6,316 nucleotides of DNA from DASTYU01 sp035764655 (lineage in GTDB: Bacteria; Chloroflexota; Limnocylindria; Limnocylindrales; CSP1-4), in the NCBI GenBank assembly GCA_035764655.1, contig DASTYU010000160.1, positions 1 to 6,316 of the forward strand, given 5' to 3'. The notes under the pieces were generated by a model, which had not been told where the DNA came from, did not search any database, and worked only from the letters and a program-made list of their open reading frames with translations. Shown in pieces: positions 1-5,758 of the stretch. Positions within the stretch are counted from its first letter, which is position 1. Every line of letters begins with the position of its first letter. A program made the translations under genes and the position numbers.

Positions 1-2
1 TG

Positions 3-419
3 CATGCGACGAGGGCCAAGCACTGGATCGCGCCCGGCGCGCCGCGCGCCCAGCCGCTCGGGTTCGTGGTGGGTGACTCGACACGGGTGTGGTTCGCGGG
101 GGACACCGGGCGGTATCAAGAGATGCGCGAGCTCAGCGGCGGCGTGGACGTCGCCCTGCTGCCCGTATGGACGTGGGGACCGCACCTCGGACCCGGCCAC
201 CTCGGGCCCGAGGAAGCGGCGGCGGTTCTTGCCGAGATCGGGGCGGCCGCCGCGGTACCGATCCATTGGGGCACCCTCTACCCGCGCCGGCTCCACCGCG
301 TGTGGACCGGCCCCTTGCGGCAGCCGGGAGACCGGTTCGCGGAGGCGGCGGGGCGACTCGCGCCCGACTCGGATGTCCACGTCCTCCGCCCCGGCGAGGC
401 GGCGCTGGTCGCCCCGTGA
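3..419 (+). CDS. MBL-fold metallo-hydrolase, C-terminal part (5' end outside window)
   Basis: The reading frame is open from the window edge, so the first 138 visible residues are the C-terminal part of a longer protein. They read like the end of a metallo-beta-lactamase-fold hydrolase of the Lactamase_B_2 / UlaG / NAPE-PLD-like group. An HW motif near visible residues 7-8 is followed by a beta-strand leading to AGDTG (residues 32-36), whose Asp is the usual metal-bridging ligand. Next come GHLGPEEA (65-72) and PIHWGT (86-91), whose His is the usual last metal ligand. The N-terminal HxHxDH metal motif would lie upstream and cannot be checked. The substrate is unknown: family members cleave phosphodiester, lactone or other ester bonds. 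An internal ATG at 66 is not a credible start, because homologous sequence continues upstream of it. The TGA stop overlaps the GTG start of mug (GTGA), so the two genes are probably co-transcribed and translationally coupled. Confidence 0.85.
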   Translation, partial: HATRAKHWIAPGAPRAQPLGFVVGDSTRVWFAGDTGRYQEMRELSGGVDVALLPVWTWGPHLGPGHLGPEEAAAVLAEIGAAAAVPIHWGTLYPRRLHRVWTGPLRQPGDRFAEAAGRLAPDSDVHVLRPGEAALVAP

Positions 420-994
420 TCCGGCCGACCGCGGCGGACCTGCAGGCAGCGGTCGGGCGCGCCATCCCCGACGTCATCGCGCCCGGATTGCAGGTCCTGT
501 TCGTCGGGATCAATCCCGGGCTGTACTCCGGAGCGACCGGACGCCATTTCGCCCGACCGGGGAACCGCTTCTGGCCGACGATCCACCGGGCGGGGTTCAC
601 GCCCCGACAGCTCGTTCCGGATGAGCCCGGTGAGCTGCTCGCGCTCGGAATCGGGATCACCAACATCGTCAATCGGACCACCGCGACCGCGGCCGAGCTG
701 CCGAGCGACGAGCTGATCGCCGGGGCCGGTCGACTCATCGAGACGGCGGACGCGTTCCGGCCCAACGCGATCGCCATCCTCGGCGTCACCGCGTATCGGA
801 TCGCGTTCGAACGACCGAACGCGGCGATCGGCCGCCAGGACCGGCGCATCGGCGACGCCGTGACATGGGTTCTCCCGAACCCGAGTGGGCTCAATGCGCA
901 CTACCAGCTGCCGGAGCTCGTCTCGCTGTTCGGCGCCTTTCGGGAAGCCATCGGATACACCCCAGGGGTATTGACAAAAGGGTTGACAAAATAG
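416..994 (+). CDS. mug: G:T/U mismatch-specific uracil/thymine DNA glycosylase (Mug)
   Basis: This is a 192-residue protein of the Mug/TDG branch of the uracil-DNA glycosylase superfamily. These cytoplasmic enzymes remove uracil, and more weakly thymine or ethenocytosine, opposite G, and so start base-excision repair of deaminated cytosine. The motif GINPG (residues 31-35) carries the Asn at position 33 that matches the catalytic Asn of E. coli Mug, and it is followed by the conserved ARPGNRFWP stretch (46-54). The second motif, NPSGLN (155-160), is the loop that inserts into the DNA helix. E. coli Mug is 168 residues, so this protein has a short extra N-terminus and tail. The GTG start at 416 is chosen because it overlaps the upstream stop as GTGA and lies just before the conserved domain; extending the frame to 89 would read through the hydrolase gene out of frame. 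The last codons (TPGVLTKGLTK) are written over two TTGACAAAA repeats that probably serve the dnaG promoter. Confidence 0.93.
   Translation: MIRPTAADLQAAVGRAIPDVIAPGLQVLFVGINPGLYSGATGRHFARPGNRFWPTIHRAGFTPRQLVPDEPGELLALGIGITNIVNRTTATAAELPSDELIAGAGRLIETADAFRPNAIAILGVTAYRIAFERPNAAIGRQDRRIGDAVTWVLPNPSGLNAHYQLPELVSLFGAFREAIGYTPGVLTKGLTK
971..991 (+). repeat. Tandem TTGACAAAA direct repeat at the end of mug
   Basis: TTGACAAAA occurs at 971-979 and again at 983-991, a 12-base period. Both copies lie within the last codons of mug. The stretch is AT-rich and stands out from its GC-rich surroundings. The second copy gives a consensus -35 box; the first has no acceptable -10 at the normal distance and may be an auxiliary or regulator-binding copy. 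Confidence 0.85.
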
Positions 995-1012
995 GGTTCA
1001 AAGGAGTACATT
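983..1012 (+). promoter_or_regulatory. Probable housekeeping promoter for dnaG-rpoD
   Basis: A perfect -35 hexamer, TTGACA (983-988), is followed after 18 bases by TACATT (1007-1012), which matches TATAAT at four of six positions including the first T, the A at position 2 and the final T. Transcription would start near 1019, giving a leader of about 90 bases before the dnaG start at 1107. The promoter overlaps the last codons of mug, so dnaG-rpoD can be expressed separately from the upstream pair. This is inferred from pattern only. Confidence 0.55.
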
Positions 1013-1024
1013 TCTGTTCGACGC

Positions 1025-1047
1025 GGCCTGTCAAGACTTGACAGGCC
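1025..1047. promoter_or_regulatory. Perfect 11+1+11 inverted repeat before dnaG (operator or leader hairpin)
   Basis: GGCCTGTCAAG (1025-1035) and CTTGACAGGCC (1037-1047) are perfect reverse complements around a single A at 1036. It begins about six bases after the predicted transcription start. Such a tight dyad is typical of a dimeric regulator's binding site. As RNA it could form an eight-pair GC-rich stem with a seven-base loop. No T-run follows, so it is not a classical intrinsic terminator for mug, although a weak or Rho-aided terminator cannot be excluded. The core TGTCAAG-A-CTTGACA repeats the TTGACA word of the adjacent promoter. The dyad itself is certain; its function is not known. 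Confidence 0.75.
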
Positions 1048-1094
1048 CACAGTCATGTTCGGCACGTTGCTCGGCGGAGGAGCGGCGCCGGACC

Positions 1095-1100
1095 GGAGGT
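1095..1100 (+). promoter_or_regulatory. Ribosome binding site deciding the TTG start of dnaG
   Basis: GGAGGT lies six bases upstream of the TTG at 1107. The same hexamer precedes rpoD. It favours this TTG over the more distal in-frame TTG at 1038, which lies inside the inverted repeat and has no such site. Confidence 0.8.
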
Positions 1101-1106
1101 CGGTGT

Positions 1107-3059
1107 TTGGCAGTCGGCGTTGCGGCCGAAGTCAAGAACAAGCTCTCGATCGTCGACGTGGTCGGCGAGACGGTGACGCTGAAGAAGGCGGGGACCACCT
1201 ACAAGGGGCTGTGCCCGTTCCACGGTGAGAAGACGCCGTCGTTCGTGGTCACGCCCGCCCGCGAGAGCTGGAAGTGCTTCGGCTGCGGGCTCGGTGGCGA
1301 CGTCTTCAGTTTCGTCATGCAGCGCGAAGGCCTGACGTTCCCGGAGGCGCTCCGCGTGCTCGCGGGCAAGGCCGGCGTGGAGATCGATGAGCGCAGCCGG
1401 CGCGAGGATGCCCGCAGGGCCCGCCTGCGCCAGGTGATGGACCACGCGATCGCGTTCTACCACGCCGTTTTGACCGGCTCGAAGGCCGGCGAGACGGCGC
1501 GCGACTATCTACACAACCGGGGCTTCACCGACGAGACCATCGCCGCACACCAGCTCGGCTGGGCGCCGAGTGGCTGGGACACGCTGGTGACCCAGCTGGG
1601 GGCGAAGCGCGATGTCCGGGCCGAAGAGCTCGCCGAGGTCGGCCTCGCGTCGCAGCGCCAGCGCGGACCGGGCTTCTACGACAAGTTCCGAGCCCGGGTC
1701 GTGTTCCCGATCCGGGACCAGAACGGCCACGCCGTCGGGCTGGGCGGGCGGCTGCTCGAGGGCGAAGGGCCGAAGTACCTCAACTCCCCGGCGACGCCGC
1801 TCTTCGACAAGAGTCGCACGCTGTACCTGATCGACCGCGCCAAGGGTCCCATTCGCAAGAGCGGGCAGGCCGTGATCGTGGAGGGCTACACCGACGCGCT
1901 GATGGCCCACCAGGCCGGCTTCGACAACGTCGTCGCCTCCCTCGGGACGGCGCTCACGCCGGGCCAGGTGGCGCTGCTCACGCGCTACGCGCGACGAATC
2001 GCCCTCGCGTACGACGTCGATGCCGCCGGTGAACGAGCCGGCACGCTCGGCGTCCAGGCGCTCGCCGGGCTCATCGGCCAGCTCCAGCAGATGCCGGAGG
2101 AAACGGGGGTCAAGCTCGAGGATGTGCGGGTCGTGCGGCTGCCCGACGGGAAGGATCCCGACGAGGTGGTCCGCGAGTCGCCCGACACGTGGCAGGAACG
2201 CATCGCGGCAGCCAAGCCGATCGTCGAATACCTGATCGGCCATCATGCCGAGCGGTTCGACCTCAAGACGTCGTCGGGACGCATCGGCTTCGTCGAGGCC
2301 GTGATGCCGACCCTCCGCGATATCGCCGATCCGCTCCGGCGGGACGAGGCGCTCCAGGAGGTGCGCCGCGTGAGCGGCGTCGAGGAGCGCGTGCTGCGAC
2401 AGGTCCTGGAGCGGCGGCTTGCGGCCACTCCCCGGGGTGACCGGGACGGCCGGATCACCGCCGATGCCGTGCTGGCCTCCCCCGATGCTCTGCCGGTCGG
2501 CGACATCCTCCGCGCGATCACGCCCGAGGAGACGCACCTGCTGCGCCTGCTCCTGCTCGTACCGGATCAGCAGGTCCGCGTGGCCGATCAGCTCGGGCCC
2601 GACCAGCTCCCGAGCACCGTCGCGCGGGAGCTGTACCGGGCCATCGTCGAGCAGCGCGCTGCCGACGACCGCGGCGTTCATCCGCCGTTCAACTGGGAGG
2701 AGCTCCTGCGCGGCCTCGACGAGGAAACCGTGGCCTTGGCGCAGGCGCTGGTCGCGGCGTCCGGGCCTGACCCGCGGACGCTGTCCGGGACGCAGCTCGA
2801 CTACGAAATTGCCCGGCTCCTGATCGAGCTCGAGGACGATCAGCTCCGACAGCGGAGCGAGTTCAACGAGGTCGCCCAGGCGGAAGCCGAGCGGGCCGAT
2901 GACCGCGATGCCATCGCCCGGCTGCTGCTCGAACGAAGAACCATCAACGAGGCGCGTCGATCGCTCGATCGGCGTCGCGAACAAACCCGATTGCTCACGC
3001 GGCCCTCGATCGACGGTCGCGCGACCACCCTGGCACCTGGAGGTACCCATGCCCACTGA
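1107..3059 (+). CDS. dnaG: DNA primase DnaG
   Basis: This 650-residue protein is the replicative primase, which makes short RNA primers at the fork with the DnaB helicase. Domains in order: a CHC2 zinc-binding domain with CPFH (C36, H39) and CFGC (C57, C60), the latter followed by GGDVFSF; the basic RNA-polymerase-like core with RVVFPIRDQNGHAVGLGGR (197-215) and KYLNSP (224-229); a TOPRIM domain with VEGYTD (E259) and AYDVDAAGERAG (D303, D305), the metal-binding acidic residues; and a helical C-terminal region (about 365-650) that includes the divergent helicase-interaction part. Length is normal for the family. The metal motif reads DVD where E. coli has DGD. The TTG start at 1107 is supported by GGAGGT at the right spacing and by homology beginning a few residues later (VKNKLSIVDVV). 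The end overlaps rpoD by 11 bases. Expression probably comes from the promoter at 983-1012. Confidence 0.96.
   Translation: MAVGVAAEVKNKLSIVDVVGETVTLKKAGTTYKGLCPFHGEKTPSFVVTPARESWKCFGCGLGGDVFSFVMQREGLTFPEALRVLAGKAGVEIDERSRREDARRARLRQVMDHAIAFYHAVLTGSKAGETARDYLHNRGFTDETIAAHQLGWAPSGWDTLVTQLGAKRDVRAEELAEVGLASQRQRGPGFYDKFRARVVFPIRDQNGHAVGLGGRLLEGEGPKYLNSPATPLFDKSRTLYLIDRAKGPIRKSGQAVIVEGYTDALMAHQAGFDNVVASLGTALTPGQVALLTRYARRIALAYDVDAAGERAGTLGVQALAGLIGQLQQMPEETGVKLEDVRVVRLPDGKDPDEVVRESPDTWQERIAAAKPIVEYLIGHHAERFDLKTSSGRIGFVEAVMPTLRDIADPLRRDEALQEVRRVSGVEERVLRQVLERRLAATPRGDRDGRITADAVLASPDALPVGDILRAITPEETHLLRLLLLVPDQQVRVADQLGPDQLPSTVARELYRAIVEQRAADDRGVHPPFNWEELLRGLDEETVALAQALVAASGPDPRTLSGTQLDYEIARLLIELEDDQLRQRSEFNEVAQAEAERADDRDAIARLLLERRTINEARRSLDRRREQTRLLTRPSIDGRATTLAPGGTHAH
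3039..3044 (+). promoter_or_regulatory. Ribosome binding site of rpoD inside the dnaG 3' end
   Basis: GGAGGT lies four bases before the ATG at 3049, within the last codons of dnaG. It fixes the rpoD start within a frame that is open much further upstream (from 2899). Confidence 0.8.
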
Positions 3060-4779
3060 TCCGCTCGACAAGCAGCTTGTCGAGGCCGTCCTGACCCGAC
3101 CGCGTCGGGCAAAGGCCGACCTCGAGGAGGCCAAGCTGGCCGGCCTGCGCCCCTCGCGCGCGTCGACCGCGGTGGCCGAAGAAGACGAAGACACCGACGA
3201 CGAAGACGCCGATCTGGATATGCCCGTCGGTCTCGAGGACGAGGCCGAGGAAGAGGACACGGTCGAGGTCGTCGTCGGCGAAGGGGGCGTGGCGGCGCCC
3301 GGTTCCCGGCTGCCCGCCGAAGGCCCGACCAAGCTCGACCCGAAGGAGGTCGAGGAGCCGACGGCCGAGGAGCTCGAGGCGCTGTCGGCCGACATGATCG
3401 GCATCGACGACCCGGTCCGGATGTATCTCAAGGAGATCGGCAAGGTCGCCCTGCTGACCGCCGAGGAGGAGGTCGTCCTGGCCAAGGCCATCGAGCTCGG
3501 GGAGCAGATGGTCGAGGAGCCGTGGAAGGCGATGGTGTCGCTCCACGAGTGGACGCTCCATGACACCGAGCACAAGACGCGCACGACCAAGCCGCAGCAC
3601 CGGCTGCCGTTCGGCGACGAAGCCCACGAGATGGTGCGCAAGGCCATCTCGGCGAGGGGGGCGAAGAACCTGCTCGTCGCGCCGCCCGACTTCCACCTGA
3701 TCAAGGCCGGCCGGGATGCGCAGGTCGAGTCGACCAAGGACCGCCTCAAGGAGGCGCGCAAACTCCTGTCCGCATACACCGACGCGCCGGCGCCGGACAC
3801 CTTCCTGCCGTTGCTCGACTGGGCGTACCTGGCGGTCCATGGCGATCTCGACGCCCGCGACAACCCCGGGCTGCGGGCCATCTACGACTGGACCCGCGAC
3901 GAGGTTGCATTCCCGGCGCTCGAGCGCTGGATCACCGGCGGCAACGACGCCGAGCTGCTGAAGCGGCTCGGATTCGACCCGGAGGTGCCGCTCAACACCA
4001 AGCTGCGCGACCGGACGGGCACGATCGTCGAGATCGGCCGCGACGCCCGCGAGCAGCTGACCTCGGCCAACCTGCGCCTCGTGGTGTCGATCGCCAAGAA
4101 GTACATCGGCCGCGGGATGTCGTTCCTGGACCTGATCCAGGAAGGCAATATCGGCCTCATTCGTGCGGTCGAGAAGTTCGACTACGAGAAGGGCTTCAAG
4201 TTCTCCACGTACGCCACGTGGTGGATTCGCCAGGCCATCACCCGGGCCATTGCCGACCAGGCGCGGACCATCCGCATCCCGGTCCACATGGTTGAGACGA
4301 TCAACCGGCTGATCCGCGTCTCGCGCGGGCTCCTCCAGGAGCTCGGACGCGAGCCGACGGTCGAGGAGATCGCCGAGGCCATGTCGAAGGGCCAGGAGGT
4401 CCAGGTCACGCCCGAGAAGGTCCGCGAGATCATCAAGGTCTCGCAGGAGCCGGTGTCGCTGGAGACGCCGATCGGCGAGGAGGAGGACTCCCACCTCGGC
4501 GACTTCATCGAGGACCGCGGGGCGCTGGCGCCGGCCGAGGCGGCATCCCACCAGCTGCTCAAGGAGCAGGTGGAGGCGGTGCTGGATTCGCTGACCGGCC
4601 GCGAGCGGCGCGTGCTGCAGCTCCGGTTCGGCCTCGAGGACGGACGTGCTCGCACGCTCGAGGAGGTCGGCAAGGAGTTCAACGTGACCCGCGAGCGGAT
4701 CCGCCAGATCGAGGCGAAGGCGCTGCGCAAGCTGCGCCACCCGTCGCGCTCGCGGAAGCTCAAGGACTACCTGGAGTAG
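3049..4779 (+). CDS. rpoD: RNA polymerase primary sigma factor RpoD/SigA
   Basis: This 576-residue group 1 sigma factor directs RNA polymerase to housekeeping promoters. The N-terminus is short and contains a strongly acidic stretch (about 44-72), comparable in charge to region 1.1. Region 1.2 is DPVRMYLKEIGKVALLTAEEE (121-141). Region 2 runs from ANLRLVVSIAKKYIGRGM (340-357) through FSTYATWWIRQAITRAI (385-401), the -10 recognition and melting part. Region 3 follows (about 412-490), including SLETPIGEEEDSHLGDFIED (470-489). Region 4 ends the protein with LTGRERRVLQLRFGL and the helix-turn-helix TLEEVGKEFNVTRERIRQIEAKALRKLRHP (536-565), which reads the -35 box. Between regions 1.2 and 2 lies an unusual insertion of about 180 residues (roughly 150-332). 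The ATG at 3049 has GGAGGT upstream. The gene overlaps dnaG by 11 bases and ends just before a strong terminator. Confidence 0.97.
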   Translation: MPTDPLDKQLVEAVLTRPRRAKADLEEAKLAGLRPSRASTAVAEEDEDTDDEDADLDMPVGLEDEAEEEDTVEVVVGEGGVAAPGSRLPAEGPTKLDPKEVEEPTAEELEALSADMIGIDDPVRMYLKEIGKVALLTAEEEVVLAKAIELGEQMVEEPWKAMVSLHEWTLHDTEHKTRTTKPQHRLPFGDEAHEMVRKAISARGAKNLLVAPPDFHLIKAGRDAQVESTKDRLKEARKLLSAYTDAPAPDTFLPLLDWAYLAVHGDLDARDNPGLRAIYDWTRDEVAFPALERWITGGNDAELLKRLGFDPEVPLNTKLRDRTGTIVEIGRDAREQLTSANLRLVVSIAKKYIGRGMSFLDLIQEGNIGLIRAVEKFDYEKGFKFSTYATWWIRQAITRAIADQARTIRIPVHMVETINRLIRVSRGLLQELGREPTVEEIAEAMSKGQEVQVTPEKVREIIKVSQEPVSLETPIGEEEDSHLGDFIEDRGALAPAEAASHQLLKEQVEAVLDSLTGRERRVLQLRFGLEDGRARTLEEVGKEFNVTRERIRQIEAKALRKLRHPSRSRKLKDYLE

Positions 4780-4790
4780 ATCGACACACG

Positions 4791-4825
4791 ACGGCCCGGG
4801 CTTCCCCCCAAGGAGCCCGGGCCGT
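4791..4825. terminator. Strong hairpin terminator after rpoD, possibly bidirectional
   Basis: A perfect 12-base stem, ACGGCCCGGGCT (4791-4802) with AGCCCGGGCCGT (4814-4825), encloses an 11-base loop. A short T-rich tail (TTTGATT, from 4825) follows on the plus strand, so it fits an intrinsic terminator for dnaG-rpoD. It lies between the convergent rpoD and VOC genes and may also stop transcription from the minus strand, though no clear T-run follows in that direction. Confidence 0.9.
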
Positions 4826-4830
4826 TTGAT

Positions 4831-5181
4831 TCAGGCCTGGGTCAGGCCCAGAACGTGACCCTCAGGGTCGGCGGCGAGGGCCAGCGCCACACCGGGCGCC
4901 GGCGAGTACTTCGGCATCACGATCGTGCCGCCCAGCGCCTGGACCCGATCGATCGTCGCGTCGAGGTCGTCGACCGACACGTAGAACGTGACGTGGCCGT
5001 TCGAGCCGTCCGGCGTGCCGCCCGCCCCGAATGCGACGCCTGTCGATGTCGGGTCCGACATTCCGTACCCGCCCGGGTTGTTCGTATCGAGCGACCAGCC
5101 GAACAGGTCTGAGAAGAACTGCTGGATCTTCGTGCCGTCCTTGCCAACGACCTCGGCATGGACGATGTGATTGCTGCCCAT
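4831..5181 (-). CDS. VOC-family (glyoxalase/bleomycin-resistance fold) protein
   Basis: This 116-residue protein has one vicinal-oxygen-chelate domain. Features are an N-terminal strand with HIVHAEVVGKD, the helix QQFFSDLFGW typical of VOC modules, GGYGMSD, a central strand HVTFYVSVDDLDATIDRVQALGGTIVMPKY, and the C-terminal strand ALAADPEGHVLGLTQ. Family members are usually metal-dependent dimers acting on small molecules (glyoxalase, dioxygenase or antibiotic-binding roles), but the short, divergent members often have no known substrate, and none can be assigned here. The ATG at 5181 is chosen over the open upstream frame because AGGAGG (plus-strand positions 5189-5194) lies seven bases before it and the fold starts immediately. 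The gene is divergent from an ArsR-like regulator 189 bases away, which suggests control by that protein. Confidence 0.88.
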   Translation of the reverse strand: MGSNHIVHAEVVGKDGTKIQQFFSDLFGWSLDTNNPGGYGMSDPTSTGVAFGAGGTPDGSNGHVTFYVSVDDLDATIDRVQALGGTIVMPKYSPAPGVALALAADPEGHVLGLTQA

Positions 5182-5188
5182 CGATGGC

Positions 5189-5194
5189 CCTCCT
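5189..5194 (-). promoter_or_regulatory. Ribosome binding site of the VOC gene
   Basis: On the minus strand the bases read AGGAGG, seven bases before the ATG at 5181. This sets the start within a minus-strand frame that stays open to 5457 but shows no protein-like sequence above 5181. Confidence 0.8.
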
Positions 5195-5286
5195 GGTTGG
5201 CGGTCATCTCGGCCGCCGTCACGAGGACAACGAACGGCCTCGCTCGAAATCGACAGGGCTGGCGAAGCGCATCGGTCCCGGGCCAC

Positions 5287-5313
5287 CCCGCAACTGTTTC
5301 CGCTGAAGCGGAA
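5287..5313 (-). repeat. 27-base element, copy A (upstream of ArsR-like gene)
   Basis: Read on the minus strand, this stretch has TTCCGCTTCA, then GGAA after two bases, then TTGCGGG after four more. It matches copy B at 5708-5734 (plus strand) at 22 of 27 positions by hand count, including identical blocks of 10, 4 and 7 bases. The two copies lie in opposite orientation on either side of the regulator gene. Confidence 0.6.
5298..5313. promoter_or_regulatory. 7+2+7 palindrome between VOC gene and regulator: candidate operator
   Basis: TTCCGCT (5298-5304) and AGCGGAA (5307-5313) are perfect reverse complements separated by GA. The site lies 57 bases before the regulator start and 116 bases before the VOC start. 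A short dyad here is what an autoregulating ArsR-type dimer would use, but this is inference. The same element forms part of a longer inverted repeat whose second copy is at 5708-5734. Confidence 0.5.
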
Positions 5314-5370
5314 GTACCGAGAGAAGGCGCGATTGAGCCGCAGTGCAGGGCAGGCACCCATCATCCGCCG

Positions 5371-5694
5371 ATGCCCAAGCGAGCAGCCCACGGGATCGAA
5401 CTCCTGGCGGACCCCACAAGGCGGCGAATGATCGCGCTCCTGGCCATCCGCCCGCATCGTCCAACGACGCTAGCGCGCGAGATCGGCCTCAGTCGGCCGG
5501 CCGTCAGCCGGCAGCTCCGGCTGCTGCGCGAGGCCGGACTGGTCGAGCGGTATCGCTCATTTGTTGATCGGCGGGCGCTGATCTATCGCATCTCGCGCGA
5601 GCGGCACGGCGTCATCACGGCTTGGCTGGCGGGGACCGAGGTCGGCCGGCCGACGGTCGAGTTCGACGGAAGAGGGCTTCCTCGACTTGGCTAG
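5371..5694 (+). CDS. ArsR-like winged-helix transcriptional regulator
   Basis: This 107-residue DNA-binding protein has the ArsR-type layout: LLADPTRRRMIALLA (11-25) as the first helices, TTLAREIGLSRPAVSRQLRLLREAGLVE (32-59) as the helix-turn-helix with recognition helix around 41-50, and a beta-wing at RRALIYRIS (67-75). The protein has no cysteine and lacks the ELCVCDL-type metal site, so it is not a classical arsenic or metal sensor; its effector is unknown. The short tail, rich in Gly and Arg, shows no second domain. The ATG at 5371 is the only plausible in-frame start near the domain, but no clear Shine-Dalgarno sequence precedes it, so it may be leaderless or weakly translated. It is divergent from the VOC gene and convergent with the sulfurtransferase. 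Regulators of this type commonly sit beside and control small enzymes, so autoregulation plus control of the VOC gene is likely. Confidence 0.88.
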   Translation: MPKRAAHGIELLADPTRRRMIALLAIRPHRPTTLAREIGLSRPAVSRQLRLLREAGLVERYRSFVDRRALIYRISRERHGVITAWLAGTEVGRPTVEFDGRGLPRLG

Positions 5695-5707
5695 ATCGTG
5701 GCGATGG

Positions 5708-5734
5708 TTCCGCTTCATTGGAAGGATTTGCGGG
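5708..5734 (+). repeat. 27-base element, copy B (downstream of ArsR-like gene)
   Basis: This is the plus-strand copy of the element described at 5287-5313. It lies in the 64-base gap between the stop of the regulator and the end of the sulfurtransferase. Relative to copy A the dyad is degraded: two bases (TT for GC) break the second arm, leaving TTCC and GGAA as the outer pairs. The gap shows no strong terminator. Confidence 0.6.
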
Positions 5735-5758
5735 AGAGCTTGGAGCGACGAGGTTCTC

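Noticed and set aside
133..901. Two overlapping minus-strand open frames opposite the hydrolase and mug genes
   Set aside because: Both are Arg/Pro/Gly-rich shadows of well-supported plus-strand genes.
1025..1047. The dyad before dnaG as a classical intrinsic terminator of mug
   Set aside because: No T-run follows either arm and the centre is a single base, so a protein-binding dyad or leader hairpin fits better. It is not fully excluded as a weak terminator.
1038..1106. An N-terminal extension of DnaG from the TTG at 1038
   Set aside because: The start lies inside the inverted repeat, has no ribosome binding site, and the added residues are unlike primase. The TTG at 1107 has GGAGGT six bases upstream.
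1509..3881. A 790-codon open frame on the minus strand
   Set aside because: It lies antisense to dnaG and rpoD, whose domains are unmistakable. Its product is low-complexity Ser/Arg-rich and then Leu/Arg/Asp-rich with no recognisable domain, as expected from a GC-rich shadow frame.
2995..4740. A 581-codon open frame on the minus strand
   Set aside because: It is antisense to rpoD and rich in Leu, Asp and Arg repeats that mirror rpoD codon usage. There is no ribosome binding site or domain.
5182..5457. An upstream extension of the VOC protein on the minus strand
   Set aside because: The extra residues are Arg/Cys/Ser-rich with no VOC similarity, overlap the regulator gene, and are bypassed by the strong ribosome binding site before 5181.
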